NCBI GenBank assembly: GCA_937916505.1
Contig: CALFSW010000126.1
Location: 1-64,000 of the forward strand
Origin: an uncultured Verrucomicrobiales bacterium
Lineage (GTDB): Bacteria; Verrucomicrobiota; Verrucomicrobiia; Verrucomicrobiales; Akkermansiaceae
Direction of reading: 5' to 3'
Length of the DNA stretch: 64,000 bases
The notes beneath the pieces are model-generated. The model was not told where the DNA came from and did not search any database. It saw only the letters and a program-made list of their open reading frames with translations. Below are positions 1-8,933 of this stretch, in pieces; the stretch's first letter is position 1, and each line of letters starts with the position of its first letter. A program made the translations under genes and the position numbers.

Positions 1-53
1 GGGAAAATATCGCGGAGACACTGGATACCGACGAGCGCCTCGTTCTTGCCTAG
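1..53 (+). CDS. C-terminal end of an unidentified gene (partial)
   Basis: From base 3 a reading frame runs to a TAG stop at 51-53, encoding ENIAETLDTDERLVLA. The composition looks like an ordinary protein end, and the stop overlaps the stop of the convergent aminotransferase gene by three bases, a common tail-to-tail arrangement here (the same is seen at 40256-40259). The gene starts before the window, so neither its family nor its length can be judged. It could also be chance open frame; 16 codons are too few to exclude that. Confidence 0.4.
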   Translation, partial: ENIAETLDTDERLVLA

Positions 54-1291
54 GACTGTAAAAGCCGGGAAATTGCCCCCGTTGCAAATTCAACTTCCTC
101 CTCCGAGATCACAAATGGAGGAGTGAACGAGAGGACATTCCCGGCTGGTCCGTCTGCGAGAAAAACAAGCCCTTCTGCGAGGAGTTTCGCCAGAAGCGGC
201 CCGGCATTTTTGTCGAGTTCAAGGCCCAGCATCAGCCCCCGGCCACGAACTTCAACGATGGCTTTCTGATCCAAATTCCGGAGAACTTTTCTCAAATTTT
301 TTGAAGCCTTCCGAACCATCTCTCCCGTTCCCGGCCTTGCCAATATTTCGAGGGACTTCAAGGCCATCGCACACCCGACCGGATGGCCGAGAAACGTGCT
401 CGTATGAAGTGCCTCCCCGGAGCTCTCCGGCCATTGATCCATCACCTCGGCCTTCCCCACACACGCGGAGATGGGAAAGCCACCGCTTAACGCCTTCCCC
501 ACACAGATCAGGTCCGGAATCACCTCATCCCACTCACAGGCAAACCACTTCCCGCTACGGTGAAAGCCGCTATAGATTTCGTCAAAAATTAAAAGAGCCT
601 CATTGTCATCGCACCATTGCCGCAATGATTCCAGGAATCCTTGCGGCGGCACAACCTTGCCACCCCTCCCCTGAATCGGCTCCACCAAAACCGCGCCAAT
701 CTCCCCTCCGTCAGGCAGGTCAAACGAACCATAAGGCACCCGGGTCGTAACGTTCGCCAGCTGATCAACAAAGGGGCCCCGAAATTTATCGAGGTCAGTT
801 CCCAACAAACTCCCGTAACCCAAACCGTGGTAACCATTCGAAAAAGCCATCACGCCACTCTTCCCGGTCGCCAGACAGGCTGTTTTCAACGCCGTCTCAA
901 CCGCTTCAAAACCGGAGTTCGAAAGCACCACCTTCCCTTTGCCGGCATTCCACCGTTCGAAAGTCAGTGCCGATAGTTTCGCACACAATTCTCCCTTCAA
1001 TGCCGTCGGATGGACGTCGCCCATTCCATGCAAAAGGCACCCGGCTTGTTCGCTCATTGCCGCAACAATCTCCGGATGGCGATGACCCAATCCCGCCACT
1101 CCAAAGGCACTCGTAAAATCCAGATAGCGATTTCCGTCCGCATCCCAAATATTCGTCCCCTCGGCTCGCTCCCAAAATACCGGCCAGGACTCATCGCAAT
1201 AGGTCACATTCCGGCTTTCATGCTCACGAAGCCGCCTGGCCAGCTCCAGCGAACGCGGGCCCGGTATTGAGGTCTTCAGCTCCGGTTTCAT
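50..1291 (-). CDS. Class III PLP-dependent aminotransferase
   Basis: A fold-type I, class III aminotransferase of 413 residues, the usual length for the acetylornithine/ornithine/4-aminobutyrate group. Visible features are the SNSGFEAVETALK segment (about 124-136), the cofactor-ring Asp in LIFDEIYSGF (Asp237) and the Schiff-base lysine in CVGKALSGG (Lys266). It should transfer an amino group from an omega-amino donor to 2-oxoglutarate in the cytoplasm. Substrate cannot be settled: no arginine, GABA or biotin genes lie nearby. It follows the rhomboid gene by two bases on the same strand, so secG, rhomboid and aminotransferase are probably one transcription unit. The ATG start at 1291 fits that spacing. 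Family assignment is firm; substrate is open. Confidence 0.88.
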   Translation of the reverse strand: MKPELKTSIPGPRSLELARRLREHESRNVTYCDESWPVFWERAEGTNIWDADGNRYLDFTSAFGVAGLGHRHPEIVAAMSEQAGCLLHGMGDVHPTALKGELCAKLSALTFERWNAGKGKVVLSNSGFEAVETALKTACLATGKSGVMAFSNGYHGLGYGSLLGTDLDKFRGPFVDQLANVTTRVPYGSFDLPDGGEIGAVLVEPIQGRGGKVVPPQGFLESLRQWCDDNEALLIFDEIYSGFHRSGKWFACEWDEVIPDLICVGKALSGGFPISACVGKAEVMDQWPESSGEALHTSTFLGHPVGCAMALKSLEILARPGTGEMVRKASKNLRKVLRNLDQKAIVEVRGRGLMLGLELDKNAGPLLAKLLAEGLVFLADGPAGNVLSFTPPFVISEEEVEFATGAISRLLQS

Positions 1292-1293
1292 CG

Positions 1294-2463
1294 CTACCGG
1301 GCCGTCATCACCATCACCGCCCCGAGCGCTGATACCAAAATCAGAACCAGTGAAATCGACCCCAAGGCAATATCACGTTTCAAAACCACCGGCCGTTGTG
1401 GCGAAGATGACCTCGGAAAAACGACAAAAGCATAAACCGCTCCTGCGACCAAACCGCCAAAGTGGGCGGCATTGTCGACGAATTGGAACCCGATAAATCC
1501 AATCACAATCAATGACACCAAAATCCCCAAAAGTCGTCTTCTCGCCGATCGGGGAACCAATCGTCGATGCAGGGTCTCAAACACGAGAAGAAACCCCAGC
1601 AAGCCACACACCACTCCTGAAACTCCAACCGAGGTTTTTGGAAGCCAGGCAACCGTGGCCCAACCCGCGCCCATGACACTGAACAAGAACGTTGCCGCCA
1701 GATGCGGCCACCTCGCCAGGATTTCAACTCGCCGGGCGAGGTAATAGAGCGCGCTCGCATTGAGCAAAAAGTGAATGATGTTACCGTGGAGAAAGGCCGC
1801 CGTGAAAACGCGCCAGGTCTCGCCAAGTGCGTAGGCCGATTTATCGAGTCCGGCTTCCGCGATTCCTTTCCCCGGAGTCAGAAGCTGAACCGCTCCAACC
1901 AAACCAACCAAGATCACCAACCCGATTGTGAGCATTGACTTTTGAGAACCCATCCACAGATCAAACCGGGCTTCAGGAACCTCATCCTCCAAATTTCCCT
2001 CCTCTAACAAATCCGCTTCCTTTCGCCCCTTGCGAGCCTCCCACCAGGGGCGGGCCGTGAAATACAGGAAAGCGAACCCCGAAATTGCTAAAAACTGGGG
2101 CGCTGGAAAACCGAGGGGATTCACCCCCTTCAAAACAGCATAAAGAGCATAGAGACAAAGAGCTCCGGTGAAAGGAGCAGTCTTCCCGGCCTCCTCCACA
2201 TCTTCCTTGGCAAAAAACAAACGCCGTTTTTTCAGGACGTCGAGCAAACCGGGAACTTCTTCCGGCGCAACCAAGCGATCATTCCCGGGAACCCAAACCC
2301 AAGCCAAGCGCCCTTTTCCCGATCCCAAACGAGACTTCAGATCCTCGAGTGTATCAAACCCCTCAATCTCCCCTTTACCATCAACTGTCCCAAAAGGGAA
2401 CGATTCCGGCTTCTTCGGAAAGGCCCCATCACGCGCCCAAGCTGGCAGACCTGGATCGCTCAT
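1294..2463 (-). CDS. Rhomboid-family intramembrane serine protease
   Basis: A 389-residue polytopic membrane protein whose second half is a rhomboid domain. The oxyanion/loop motif HGNIIHFLLN (His226, His231, Asn235), the nucleophile in GVSGVVCG (Ser282) and the catalytic His in DNAAHFGG (His334) are all present, so it should be an active protease cleaving substrates inside the membrane. The N-terminal 90 residues are soluble and contain a small domain about 25-85 that resembles the GYF-2-like modules often found in this phylum (weak resemblance). Two hydrophobic segments at about 97-137 precede the rhomboid core. It lies between secG (18 bases upstream) and the aminotransferase (2 bases downstream). 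No substrate is evident. Confidence 0.9.
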   Translation of the reverse strand: MSDPGLPAWARDGAFPKKPESFPFGTVDGKGEIEGFDTLEDLKSRLGSGKGRLAWVWVPGNDRLVAPEEVPGLLDVLKKRRLFFAKEDVEEAGKTAPFTGALCLYALYAVLKGVNPLGFPAPQFLAISGFAFLYFTARPWWEARKGRKEADLLEEGNLEDEVPEARFDLWMGSQKSMLTIGLVILVGLVGAVQLLTPGKGIAEAGLDKSAYALGETWRVFTAAFLHGNIIHFLLNASALYYLARRVEILARWPHLAATFLFSVMGAGWATVAWLPKTSVGVSGVVCGLLGFLLVFETLHRRLVPRSARRRLLGILVSLIVIGFIGFQFVDNAAHFGGLVAGAVYAFVVFPRSSSPQRPVVLKRDIALGSISLVLILVSALGAVMVMTAR

Positions 2464-2481
2464 AGCGCCGGTGAGGCGAAG

Positions 2482-2994
2482 TTACTCCCCAACGGGAGTT
2501 TCTCCGGAAGTTTCAGCAGGAGTCTCGGTTGACTCCGGAGCCTCGGTGCTATCGGGCGCAGGTTCCCCGGTGGTTTCCGGCTCATCAGTTGATCCGGTCG
2601 GAGCAGTGCCCCCTTCCTTTTCCAATTCAGCGGCAATCTTGGCGGCAGCATCCTCGGCAAGAGAAGGCTCGGGAGTCGGAGCGGCCGGTGCTTCCGTGGG
2701 AGCTTTAGCAGCCGAACCACCGTCCGAGGCGAAATTTTTGCCTTCGATGGCATTTCGCTTGCCCATCAAAATCGCGAGAACCAGAGAAAAGACAAAGAAA
2801 AGCGCGCCAAGATAGACCGTTCCCTTTTGCAAGACATCAGTAGTGCGGGCACCCCAGGCAGCATCTGTCATACCGGATCCAAAAGCGGCACCGAGCCCCT
2901 CCTGTTTCGGTCGCTGCATCAGGATCACAAGAATCAGTAAAAGACTCACAACGATATGAGCGATGACCACGAGAGTGATTGAAATATTGAGCAT
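2482..2994 (-). CDS. secG: Preprotein translocase subunit SecG with long acidic tail
   Basis: SecG is the small accessory subunit of the SecYEG protein-export channel in the cytoplasmic membrane. The protein shows two transmembrane segments (about 5-27 and 58-76) separated by the conserved cytoplasmic loop QEGLGAAFGSG. At 170 residues it is about twice the usual length because of an Ala/Pro/Glu/Thr-rich tail of roughly 85 residues; such tails are common in this phylum and their role is unknown. It is the first gene of a minus-strand unit with the rhomboid and aminotransferase genes. The ATG at 2994 places the first membrane segment right at the N-terminus, as expected. Confidence 0.92.
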   Translation of the reverse strand: MLNISITLVVIAHIVVSLLLILVILMQRPKQEGLGAAFGSGMTDAAWGARTTDVLQKGTVYLGALFFVFSLVLAILMGKRNAIEGKNFASDGGSAAKAPTEAPAAPTPEPSLAEDAAAKIAAELEKEGGTAPTGSTDEPETTGEPAPDSTEAPESTETPAETSGETPVGE

Positions 2995-3103
2995 GGAAGG
3001 ACGGGACTTTAGTGCCTCCGCCCAACTTGTAAAGAGGGAGTTTTCACCAATCGACAGCTTGAAATCCCCCGGGGATCAAGATATTAACTTCAAATCAGCA
3101 ACC

Positions 3104-3726
3104 ATGGAGAGTTTTCAATACGATCCGGCAGCAACAAAACTGATCGGCAAGATCTTTCAAAGAGCTATCCATGATTGTCCTCTTTGCGGAGCTGAATTGA
3201 TTGATTCACCCGTCGAGTGTCCCCACTGCCGGTGCAATGTTCACGGACTCAATCAACTTCTCGGGAACGAGGGGCCGAACCTTGAAAGGATTATGGACTA
3301 CCATGACCTGATCAAGGGCTCACCACGACCAATCGAAAAGGCGATCTCCAGAATTGAAAAAAATTCCCGCAGCTCACCTTATACTTTTGCGGAGCAACCT
3401 GCCCCCCAAACCTCCAGCCCGCCCTCTTGGCCTGGTGGATGCTCAACAATGGAAAAAAACCGGCAAACCGATCCTGGACCGGTCTTTTTCTCTTGGATTC
3501 ACACAACTGCCAAATGACGTTCCAATCCGGTTATGAGCTCGAGACTTTCATCCCCAGAACCGATCTCTAACTCCTCCTGAACGAGTGCGGGGAATGGTTC
3601 TCTCTTGGAGAATGGGCCGGCGGAATCACAAACTTCTTCAACGAGTTTTACGAGATCCTGGTAAAAGCCCACCAAGAAGCCCTGAAGACTCAAAAACGAG
3701 CACTGATCCAAATCTCGAAACTATGA
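3104..3726 (+). pseudogene. Broken zinc-ribbon/TPM-domain-like protein gene
   Basis: The frame opened by ATG 3104 encodes a zinc ribbon (CPLCGAELIDSPVECPHC) and continues to an Ile-Glu-Lys segment ending in a run of seven A at 3357-3363. One extra A would join it to the frame reading KFPQLTLYFCG and then WWMLNNGKK and FQSGYELETF, which continues to a TGA at 3724. That second frame has an in-frame TAA at 3568-3570 (GAA to TAA would explain it). The joined product would be about 207 residues and looks like the Zn-ribbon plus TPM-like proteins seen in Verrucomicrobia; that family call is from memory. It is the first gene of a decayed unit; its stop overlaps the next start as ATGA. Starting upstream at 2963 would overlap secG, so 3104 is preferred. 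Confidence 0.65.
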
Positions 3727-4440
3727 CGGCAAGGAATTTTCTGATTTTTTGTTAACACTCTTGGTGGCACATGGCGACGATCAAGTCACGCCAAGACCAG
3801 AATCACTGATTACCGATCGTCTGAAATTCCTATCCCGGGAAGCACGCAGGGCCCTCGAAGATCGCTTGATCCTGCGACGAGACGACTACGATTGCGAAAT
3901 CTTCGTCCGAATCGATAGGATTCCGGACATCCCGACAAAAGAATTCAGAGCCCTGCTTATTCAGCAGGGTAGCCACTGGTCCGCTAATAATCGGGCCATT
4001 ATTGCCTATGAACCCGAGCGCATCGGGAGATCTGTCGTCGTCGCCGGAGGCCCCTTCCTCGAACTCGCCGACACGGAGAAATGGGCGGAACAAGTGGCGC
4101 TTTTTCAAGACATCTCCATCCAAACGTGGAGCGGAAAACCGGATATTGAATTCCTCATCCATCGAATTTCCGACGCCAGTGCTTTTTTATTCCACAAGTG
4201 CCGATGAAACCGCACGCGCTCTGGTCCGCATCGAAAACGACAAAAAGGAAGTGGTCAGCAAGGCCAAAGCCGCCCGTCAGAACCTGCTCCTCCGGATCTC
4301 CTTGGCCGGATTCGCTGTTTTTTTGATTCTGGCCTTCCTGCTCCGCAGAGCTTTCCTCGCCGTTCGAAAAAATCGCTTCCCCGAAACCCAATGGTCTCCC
4401 CGGCTCGAAGCACCTCACTCCGGAGGCTCATCCCTCAATC
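3723..4440 (+). pseudogene. Broken membrane-anchored TPM-domain-like gene
   Basis: ATG 3723 overlaps the previous stop (ATGA). Reading stops after 11 codons because the T run at 3745-3750 has six T; with seven it gives a clear signal peptide (MTARNFLIF then LLTLLVAHG) and continues in the long frame from 3749. That frame has LSREARRALEDRL and a segment on reactivation of nnRAIIAYEP-type residues, as in TPM (DUF477) domains. A second break lies at the T run 4187-4192, where removing one T joins the frame encoding DETARALVRIENDKKEVV and a membrane helix at about 4290-4345, ending near PRLEAPHSGG, a typical tail for such proteins. The exact 3' end is unclear. The family call is moderate; that the gene is interrupted twice is directly visible. 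Confidence 0.6.
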
Positions 4441-4462
4441 AGAATCCCCCCTCAACCCAGCC

Positions 4463-5142
4463 GCGAGATTCCCTACTCTATTCATCTGCTTTTTCTTGGC
4501 GTCCTGCAACTCGCAGGACACCGATGAAAATGGCGAACACACCTTACTGGAGAGTTTCTTTCTTTGCTCCAAAGGTCGGTGAAACATTCATTTATGATGA
4601 AACCAGAGAATTTCTCACTCCGGATCCATCATAACCATTGGCAAACAATCAAATCCAAAAGATCGTCTCTCAAAAAAAACTGATCTACCAAGGCCATTCG
4701 GATATCGACGGCACCCAGCTCCATCGTTTCTCAGTCACCGTGGACGGAATTTTCGAAAGCGGGTTCCTCGTTGATTGGGATAGGACCGCCCTCACTCTCC
4801 AAGGTTCATTTGACGAAGAGCAAAACGCAACATTGTCAAATACCCCCATTCCGCTCGCAACAAACATCATGATTGCGGGAGATTTCTGGTATTTGGCCTC
4901 CCGACTCACGTTCAACATCCGGATTTTTCGTCCTCGGACAGGAAAAAATCAAAACCAAAGCAGGGACTTTCAAAGCCCAAAAGATCAGCTACCTCGCAGC
5001 ACAAGCCGATAGACTCATAATCACAGACTACTGGTTTGCGATCAAGGTGGGCATTGTCCTCCAAAAGAGCCGACTCTATCAAGGCGGCTTTCTGCTCGAA
5101 AAGTCCGCCATCGAATTGACGGACAGGGAAATCCCGGAATGA
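4463..5142 (+). pseudogene. Broken lipoprotein gene
   Basis: A lipoprotein signal peptide is readable (RFPTLFICFF then LASC, lipobox Cys codon at 4505) but the codon before it at 4463 is GCG, where a start (ATG or GTG) would be expected. The frame must then shift between 4525 and 4580 to reach the segment APKVGETFIYDETREF, which hits an in-frame TAA at 4632-4634 and resumes with NNQIQKIVSQKKLIYQGHSD. A further shift near 4905 leads to TKAGTFKAQKISYLAAQADR and a TGA at 5140. The end resembles DUF3108/TapB-like domains with their 'AGTF' turn (weak). At least two frameshifts and one stop make this a pseudogene unless the assembly is faulty. Confidence 0.65.
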
Positions 5143-5145
5143 CTC

Positions 5146-5493
5146 TTAGTGAGTCGATTTGATGATCTCGTTGTCCGGATTTAAAACGTGACGCAGCGGG
5201 ATAATCCGCTCTGCGGAGATCCCAAACGACATGATGGTGACACACTCGTTTTTCTTGATCAAGTGAGCGGCACCGCCATTCATTATGATATGGCCGGTTT
5301 CAGGATCACCGGCTTGAACATAGGTCTCCAGACGATTCCCTGAAGTCATTGACGTCACGAGCACCCTCTCTCCCTCCCAAAGGCCAGCGGCCTCCATCAG
5401 ATCAGAGGGAATCTCAATACTACCTTCGTAATCGATGTCTGCCTGCTTGATAATGGCACGATGGAGTTTGGACTTCAGTTGAATGCGCTGCAT
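5146..5493 (-). CDS. panD: Aspartate 1-decarboxylase proenzyme
   Basis: PanD converts L-aspartate to beta-alanine for pantothenate and coenzyme A synthesis in the cytoplasm. Starting at the ATG at 5493 the protein is 115 residues, close to the usual 115-140. The self-cleavage site that creates the pyruvoyl cofactor is present as Tyr-Glu-Gly24-Ser25 in DIDYEGSIEI, and the catalytic region around KLHRAIIKQAD and the NGGAAHL loop match the family. A longer frame extends upstream to 5661 but that part reads antisense to the CAP gene start and has no family resemblance, so 5493 is chosen. The gene stands alone, divergent from the CAP gene, and is intact although it adjoins the decayed region. Confidence 0.9.
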   Translation of the reverse strand: MQRIQLKSKLHRAIIKQADIDYEGSIEIPSDLMEAAGLWEGERVLVTSMTSGNRLETYVQAGDPETGHIIMNGGAAHLIKKNECVTIMSFGISAERIIPLRHVLNPDNEIIKSTH

Positions 5494-5587
5494 AAGGAGA
5501 CGAAAGAAGGAATGCCCCCTCCGGTCAAGCGATGAAAAACTCCGCGATTGAAAAAAACACCCCGATCCGTATCGTTTTCCCGACACC

Positions 5588-6640
5588 ATGAAGATTTCAG
5601 TCCCCCTCCTCCTCGGGTTGGCCTCGCCATTTCTGCCCGCCCTGGAGACTGACCCCGCCATTCCTCCGCTGGCCCAGAAAAAAGCTCTTCAATGGATGCT
5701 CAATGCCGAACCCGAAAAAAGGGCCGCCGCCTATCGCACCTTCCAACTCTTCGGTGACGAGGGAGGGGCCATCTACCGTCGAACCCTCGAAAAGGCCCGC
5801 GAACTCCATGGCAACAAACTCTCCGATATTCTCGACAACGAACGCACGAATCCCTTTTCCGAACTTCCTGAAATCGCCGAAGAACTCAAAACCGAACGCG
5901 AGCGCATCTACGCCCTCATTAAAACCGACTACAAAAAAGCGGCGGACAAAATCCAAATGCTTCATCGCGAAGTTGGCTCACTCGAAAAGCTCAATCAGCG
6001 GGCACGAAAAATTGCTGGAAACGACCCTGAAAGCCTCGACAAATCAGTTGCAATCATCGCCACGGCTCTGTCCGAAGTCACCCGCGAGATCAATCTTATT
6101 GATGAAGTCGAAGTAGACCGCGTAAAACCCGACCTCGATTCCGCGCTCAGGGAAGTTTACGAAGGTGAAATCTATCTCAAAAACCGTGATGCTGTCGGCA
6201 AAATCCGAAAGGAAATCGCAGCCCTTGTATCAGCCCGCACCGACAATGATGCCGCCGCATGGGCAAACAACCCGCAGAAGGAGTTCACCCACCACCTCAA
6301 CGAATTCCGCTCACTCTTCGCACTCACTCCGCTTCGCTTGGAGGAAAAACTATCGGACGCCGCCTTGGGGCATTCCAAGGATATGGCTGCCATGGGCTTC
6401 TTCGCCCACCAGTCACCGGTCAAAGGAAAAAAATCTCCCGGCGACCGTGCCAGACTCGCAGGCTTCAAACACCGCTGGTCCGGAGAAAATATCTTCATGG
6501 GATCATCTTCCCCCGTTTCAGCCTACAATGCCTGGTTTGGATCCGATGGCCATCGATTCATCATGTTCGCCAACGGTCCAAACCTGATCGGGATCGGTCC
6601 ACACGGAAACCACTGGACCATGATGACTGGCTCCAAATGA
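5588..6640 (+). CDS. Secreted CAP (SCP/PR1) domain protein
   Basis: A 350-residue exported protein. An N-terminal signal peptide (MKISVPLLLGLASPFLPAL) is followed by a long charged, helix-rich region (about 30-215) and then a CAP domain (about 225-350) with the signature segments HSKDMAAMGFFAHQSP, GENIF, and HRFIMF near the end. CAP domains bind lipids or peptides or act as peptidases; the bacterial role is mostly unknown. The charged first part suggests an extended or coiled element that presents the CAP domain outside the membrane. Eleven bases separate it from rnc on the same strand, so the two may be cotranscribed without being functionally linked. Confidence 0.85.
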   Translation: MKISVPLLLGLASPFLPALETDPAIPPLAQKKALQWMLNAEPEKRAAAYRTFQLFGDEGGAIYRRTLEKARELHGNKLSDILDNERTNPFSELPEIAEELKTERERIYALIKTDYKKAADKIQMLHREVGSLEKLNQRARKIAGNDPESLDKSVAIIATALSEVTREINLIDEVEVDRVKPDLDSALREVYEGEIYLKNRDAVGKIRKEIAALVSARTDNDAAAWANNPQKEFTHHLNEFRSLFALTPLRLEEKLSDAALGHSKDMAAMGFFAHQSPVKGKKSPGDRARLAGFKHRWSGENIFMGSSSPVSAYNAWFGSDGHRFIMFANGPNLIGIGPHGNHWTMMTGSK

Positions 6641-6650
6641 AAACAGCCCA

Positions 6651-7403
6651 ATGAGCATCGAAGATCGACTGAATTATCACTTCAAAAGCAAAGAGCTTTT
6701 GAAAATGGCCCTCTCACATCCCAGCCTTTCTTCCGAGATCCGTCCCGCGCCTCCCGACAACCAACGACTCGAATACCTCGGAGACGCCGTCCTCGAACTC
6801 ACCATCAGCACCCACCTCTATCAACGATTTCCCGATCTCAAGGAGGGTAGTCTCACCCAGCTTCGCGCTTCTCTGGTTTCCAAACCCGCACTGGCCTCGG
6901 CCGCACGTCAAATTAACCTCGGCAGCGCTCTCCTCATGAGTAATGGCGAAGACGGGAGCGGAGGTCGGGAACGTGACTCCAACCTGGCTGACGCTTTCGA
7001 ATCCATCGCCGGAGCGATCTATCTCGATAGCGGACTCGAATCGGCCACGATTGTCATCCTTCAACTCCTCTCCACCCAGCTCGAAGACCTCAACCCTGCC
7101 AACGCCCAGGGAAACTCCAAGGGCGAGCTTCAGGAAATTCTCCAACAAATCACTCCCGAGGCACCCATATACAAGGTCCTCAAAGAGGAGGGCCCTCCCC
7201 ACGATCGCATCTTCCTGTGTGTCGTCATCTGGCAAGACAAAGAACTCGGCCAAGGCACCGGCCACAGTAAAAAAGCCGCCGAGGCTGAAGCCGCCCATTC
7301 TGCACTTGAGGCAAGGGTTTGGGAGAATCAATCAAGGAATTCGGGAAAGACGCATGGTATTCAGGGCGATTGGTCAGCCCCCGTCCCTCGGATCCAAAAC
7401 TGA
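6651..7403 (+). CDS. rnc: Ribonuclease III
   Basis: RNase III cuts double-stranded RNA in rRNA and mRNA processing. The signature NQRLEYLGDAVLE is at 37-49, with catalytic Glu41 and Asp45, and the second pair Asp114 and Glu117 lies in DAFESIAGA. A double-stranded RNA-binding domain follows (about 133-205: GNSKGELQEILQQ through SKKAAEAEAA). Length of 250 residues is slightly over the usual 220-235, because of about 35 residues after the binding domain (ENQSRNSGK onward) with no family resemblance. The alternative frame over the same bases (7319-7483) is also open, so the gene end may be disturbed by a small indel. ATG 6651 is the natural start. Confidence 0.93.
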   Translation: MSIEDRLNYHFKSKELLKMALSHPSLSSEIRPAPPDNQRLEYLGDAVLELTISTHLYQRFPDLKEGSLTQLRASLVSKPALASAARQINLGSALLMSNGEDGSGGRERDSNLADAFESIAGAIYLDSGLESATIVILQLLSTQLEDLNPANAQGNSKGELQEILQQITPEAPIYKVLKEEGPPHDRIFLCVVIWQDKELGQGTGHSKKAAEAEAAHSALEARVWENQSRNSGKTHGIQGDWSAPVPRIQN

Positions 7404-7463
7404 AGGAACTTTTACAGATGCACCTCAAGGAGCTTCCCCGCGCCTTGCTGTGCCATGGCAACA

Positions 7464-8921
7464 TCAAGCCAGAATCTTCTTGATCACATTCATGGGCTCC
7501 ACGCCGGTGAGCCTCTGGTCCAGCCCCTGATATCGAAGCGCGAATCTCTCGTGATCAATCCCCATACAATGCAGCGCCGTCGCATTGATTTCGTTGATGT
7601 GAACCTTGTCCTTCACCGGGTTGTAGGAAAATTCGTCGGTTTCCCCAATCGTCGTCCCCCCCTTGATGCCACCGCCGGCCATCCACATGCAGAAGTTTTT
7701 GGGATGATGGTCCCGACCATATTGCTCCCTCGTCAGCTTGCCTTGGGAGTAGACCGTCCGACCAAATTCCCCGCCCCAAATCACGAGCGTTTCATCCAAC
7801 ATCCCCCTCTGTTTTAGATCCTTGATCAAGGCCGCACATGCCTGATCCGTATCAAGGCATTGGTTTCCCATCTCCTTCGGCAGGTTCCCATGGGAATCCC
7901 AACCACGATGCATAATCTGCACCATCCGAACCCCTCGCTCCACCAACCGACGTGCCAACAAGGCGCTCGAAGCAAAGGATCCCGGCGTCTTCACCCGATC
8001 CCCATACATCTCGAGAGTGGCTGGCTTCTCCTTGCTCAAGTCGGTGAGATCCGGAACACTCGCTTGCATCCGAAAGGCCATCTCGTATTGCGAAATCCGT
8101 GTCTGGATATCGGGATCGCCAAACTTTTCAAATCCCCTCTGATTGAGCTGCCCCAAAGCATCGAGCATCGATCGCCGATCCTTTCGATTCACCCCCGGAG
8201 GGTTCTCGAGATACAGCACCGGATCGCTTCCCGGTCTCAAAACCACTCCGCTATGACGTCCCGGCAAAAATCCCGGCCCCCACATTCGGCTGAAGAGCGC
8301 CTGCGCATTCGAACCATTTGGAAAGTTGGGCGTCAAAGCCACGAAAGCCGGCAGGTTTTCGGTCTCGGCTCCCAGACCATATGAAATCCACGATCCCATG
8401 CTCGGCTTCCCCGGAACTTCGTTTCCGGTCATCACAAAAGTGCAGGCCGGATCATGGTTGATCGCATTGGTGTGCACCGACTTCACCACTGCAATATCAT
8501 CAACGATCCCCGCAGTGTGGGGAAGAAGTTCACTCACCCAACGACCACATTGACCGTGCTGGGAGAACTTAAACTTCGATGGTGCCACAGGGAACCGCCC
8601 CTGACCGCTCGTCATGGTCGTAATCCGATTGCCCAAAAACTCTTTCGGGAGATCCTTATCAAACTGCTTCACCAGGTCCGGCTTGTGGTCCCAGGTATCG
8701 AGCTGGGACGGCCCGCCATTCATATGCAGGTAGATGATCGCTTTCGCTTTCCCGGCGAAATGCGGCAGTCCCGGCAGCGCGGGATGAACCTCCGAAGCCC
8801 CGTGACTCAAGCCAGGGGTCGCCAGCATGGAAGCAAGCGCCGCTCCTCCAAGACGGATTCCGGTATCTCCAAAAAACTGGCGGCGGGTCTGCAAGAGCTG
8901 ATGTTCAAAAAAGGGATTCAT
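7464..8921 (-). CDS. DUF1501 protein with Tat signal
   Basis: DUF1501 proteins are sulfatase-fold, alkaline-phosphatase-superfamily exported proteins abundant in Planctomycetes and Verrucomicrobia, almost always paired with a DUF1549/DUF1553 gene; their reaction is unknown. The N-terminus carries a twin-arginine export signal ([15 protein letters not shown] then a hydrophobic stretch). The body has [34 protein letters not shown] and the closing [15 protein letters not shown] region typical of the family. Length (485 residues) is normal. It lies 12 bases after the cytochrome/DUF1553 gene on the same strand, clearly one operon, and the pair probably works together in the periplasm on a sulfated or otherwise decorated polymer (inference from distribution). 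Confidence 0.9.
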   Translation of the reverse strand: MNPFFEHQLLQTRRQFFGDTGIRLGGAALASMLATPGLSHGASEVHPALPGLPHFAGKAKAIIYLHMNGGPSQLDTWDHKPDLVKQFDKDLPKEFLGNRITTMTSGQGRFPVAPSKFKFSQHGQCGRWVSELLPHTAGIVDDIAVVKSVHTNAINHDPACTFVMTGNEVPGKPSMGSWISYGLGAETENLPAFVALTPNFPNGSNAQALFSRMWGPGFLPGRHSGVVLRPGSDPVLYLENPPGVNRKDRRSMLDALGQLNQRGFEKFGDPDIQTRISQYEMAFRMQASVPDLTDLSKEKPATLEMYGDRVKTPGSFASSALLARRLVERGVRMVQIMHRGWDSHGNLPKEMGNQCLDTDQACAALIKDLKQRGMLDETLVIWGGEFGRTVYSQGKLTREQYGRDHHPKNFCMWMAGGGIKGGTTIGETDEFSYNPVKDKVHINEINATALHCMGIDHERFALRYQGLDQRLTGVEPMNVIKKILA

Positions 8922-8933
8922 GGACTTAAAAGA

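Noticed and set aside
2963-3103. Upstream start for the Zn-ribbon pseudogene
   Set aside because: It overlaps the beginning of secG on the other strand and adds no family sequence; ATG 3104 precedes the zinc ribbon closely.
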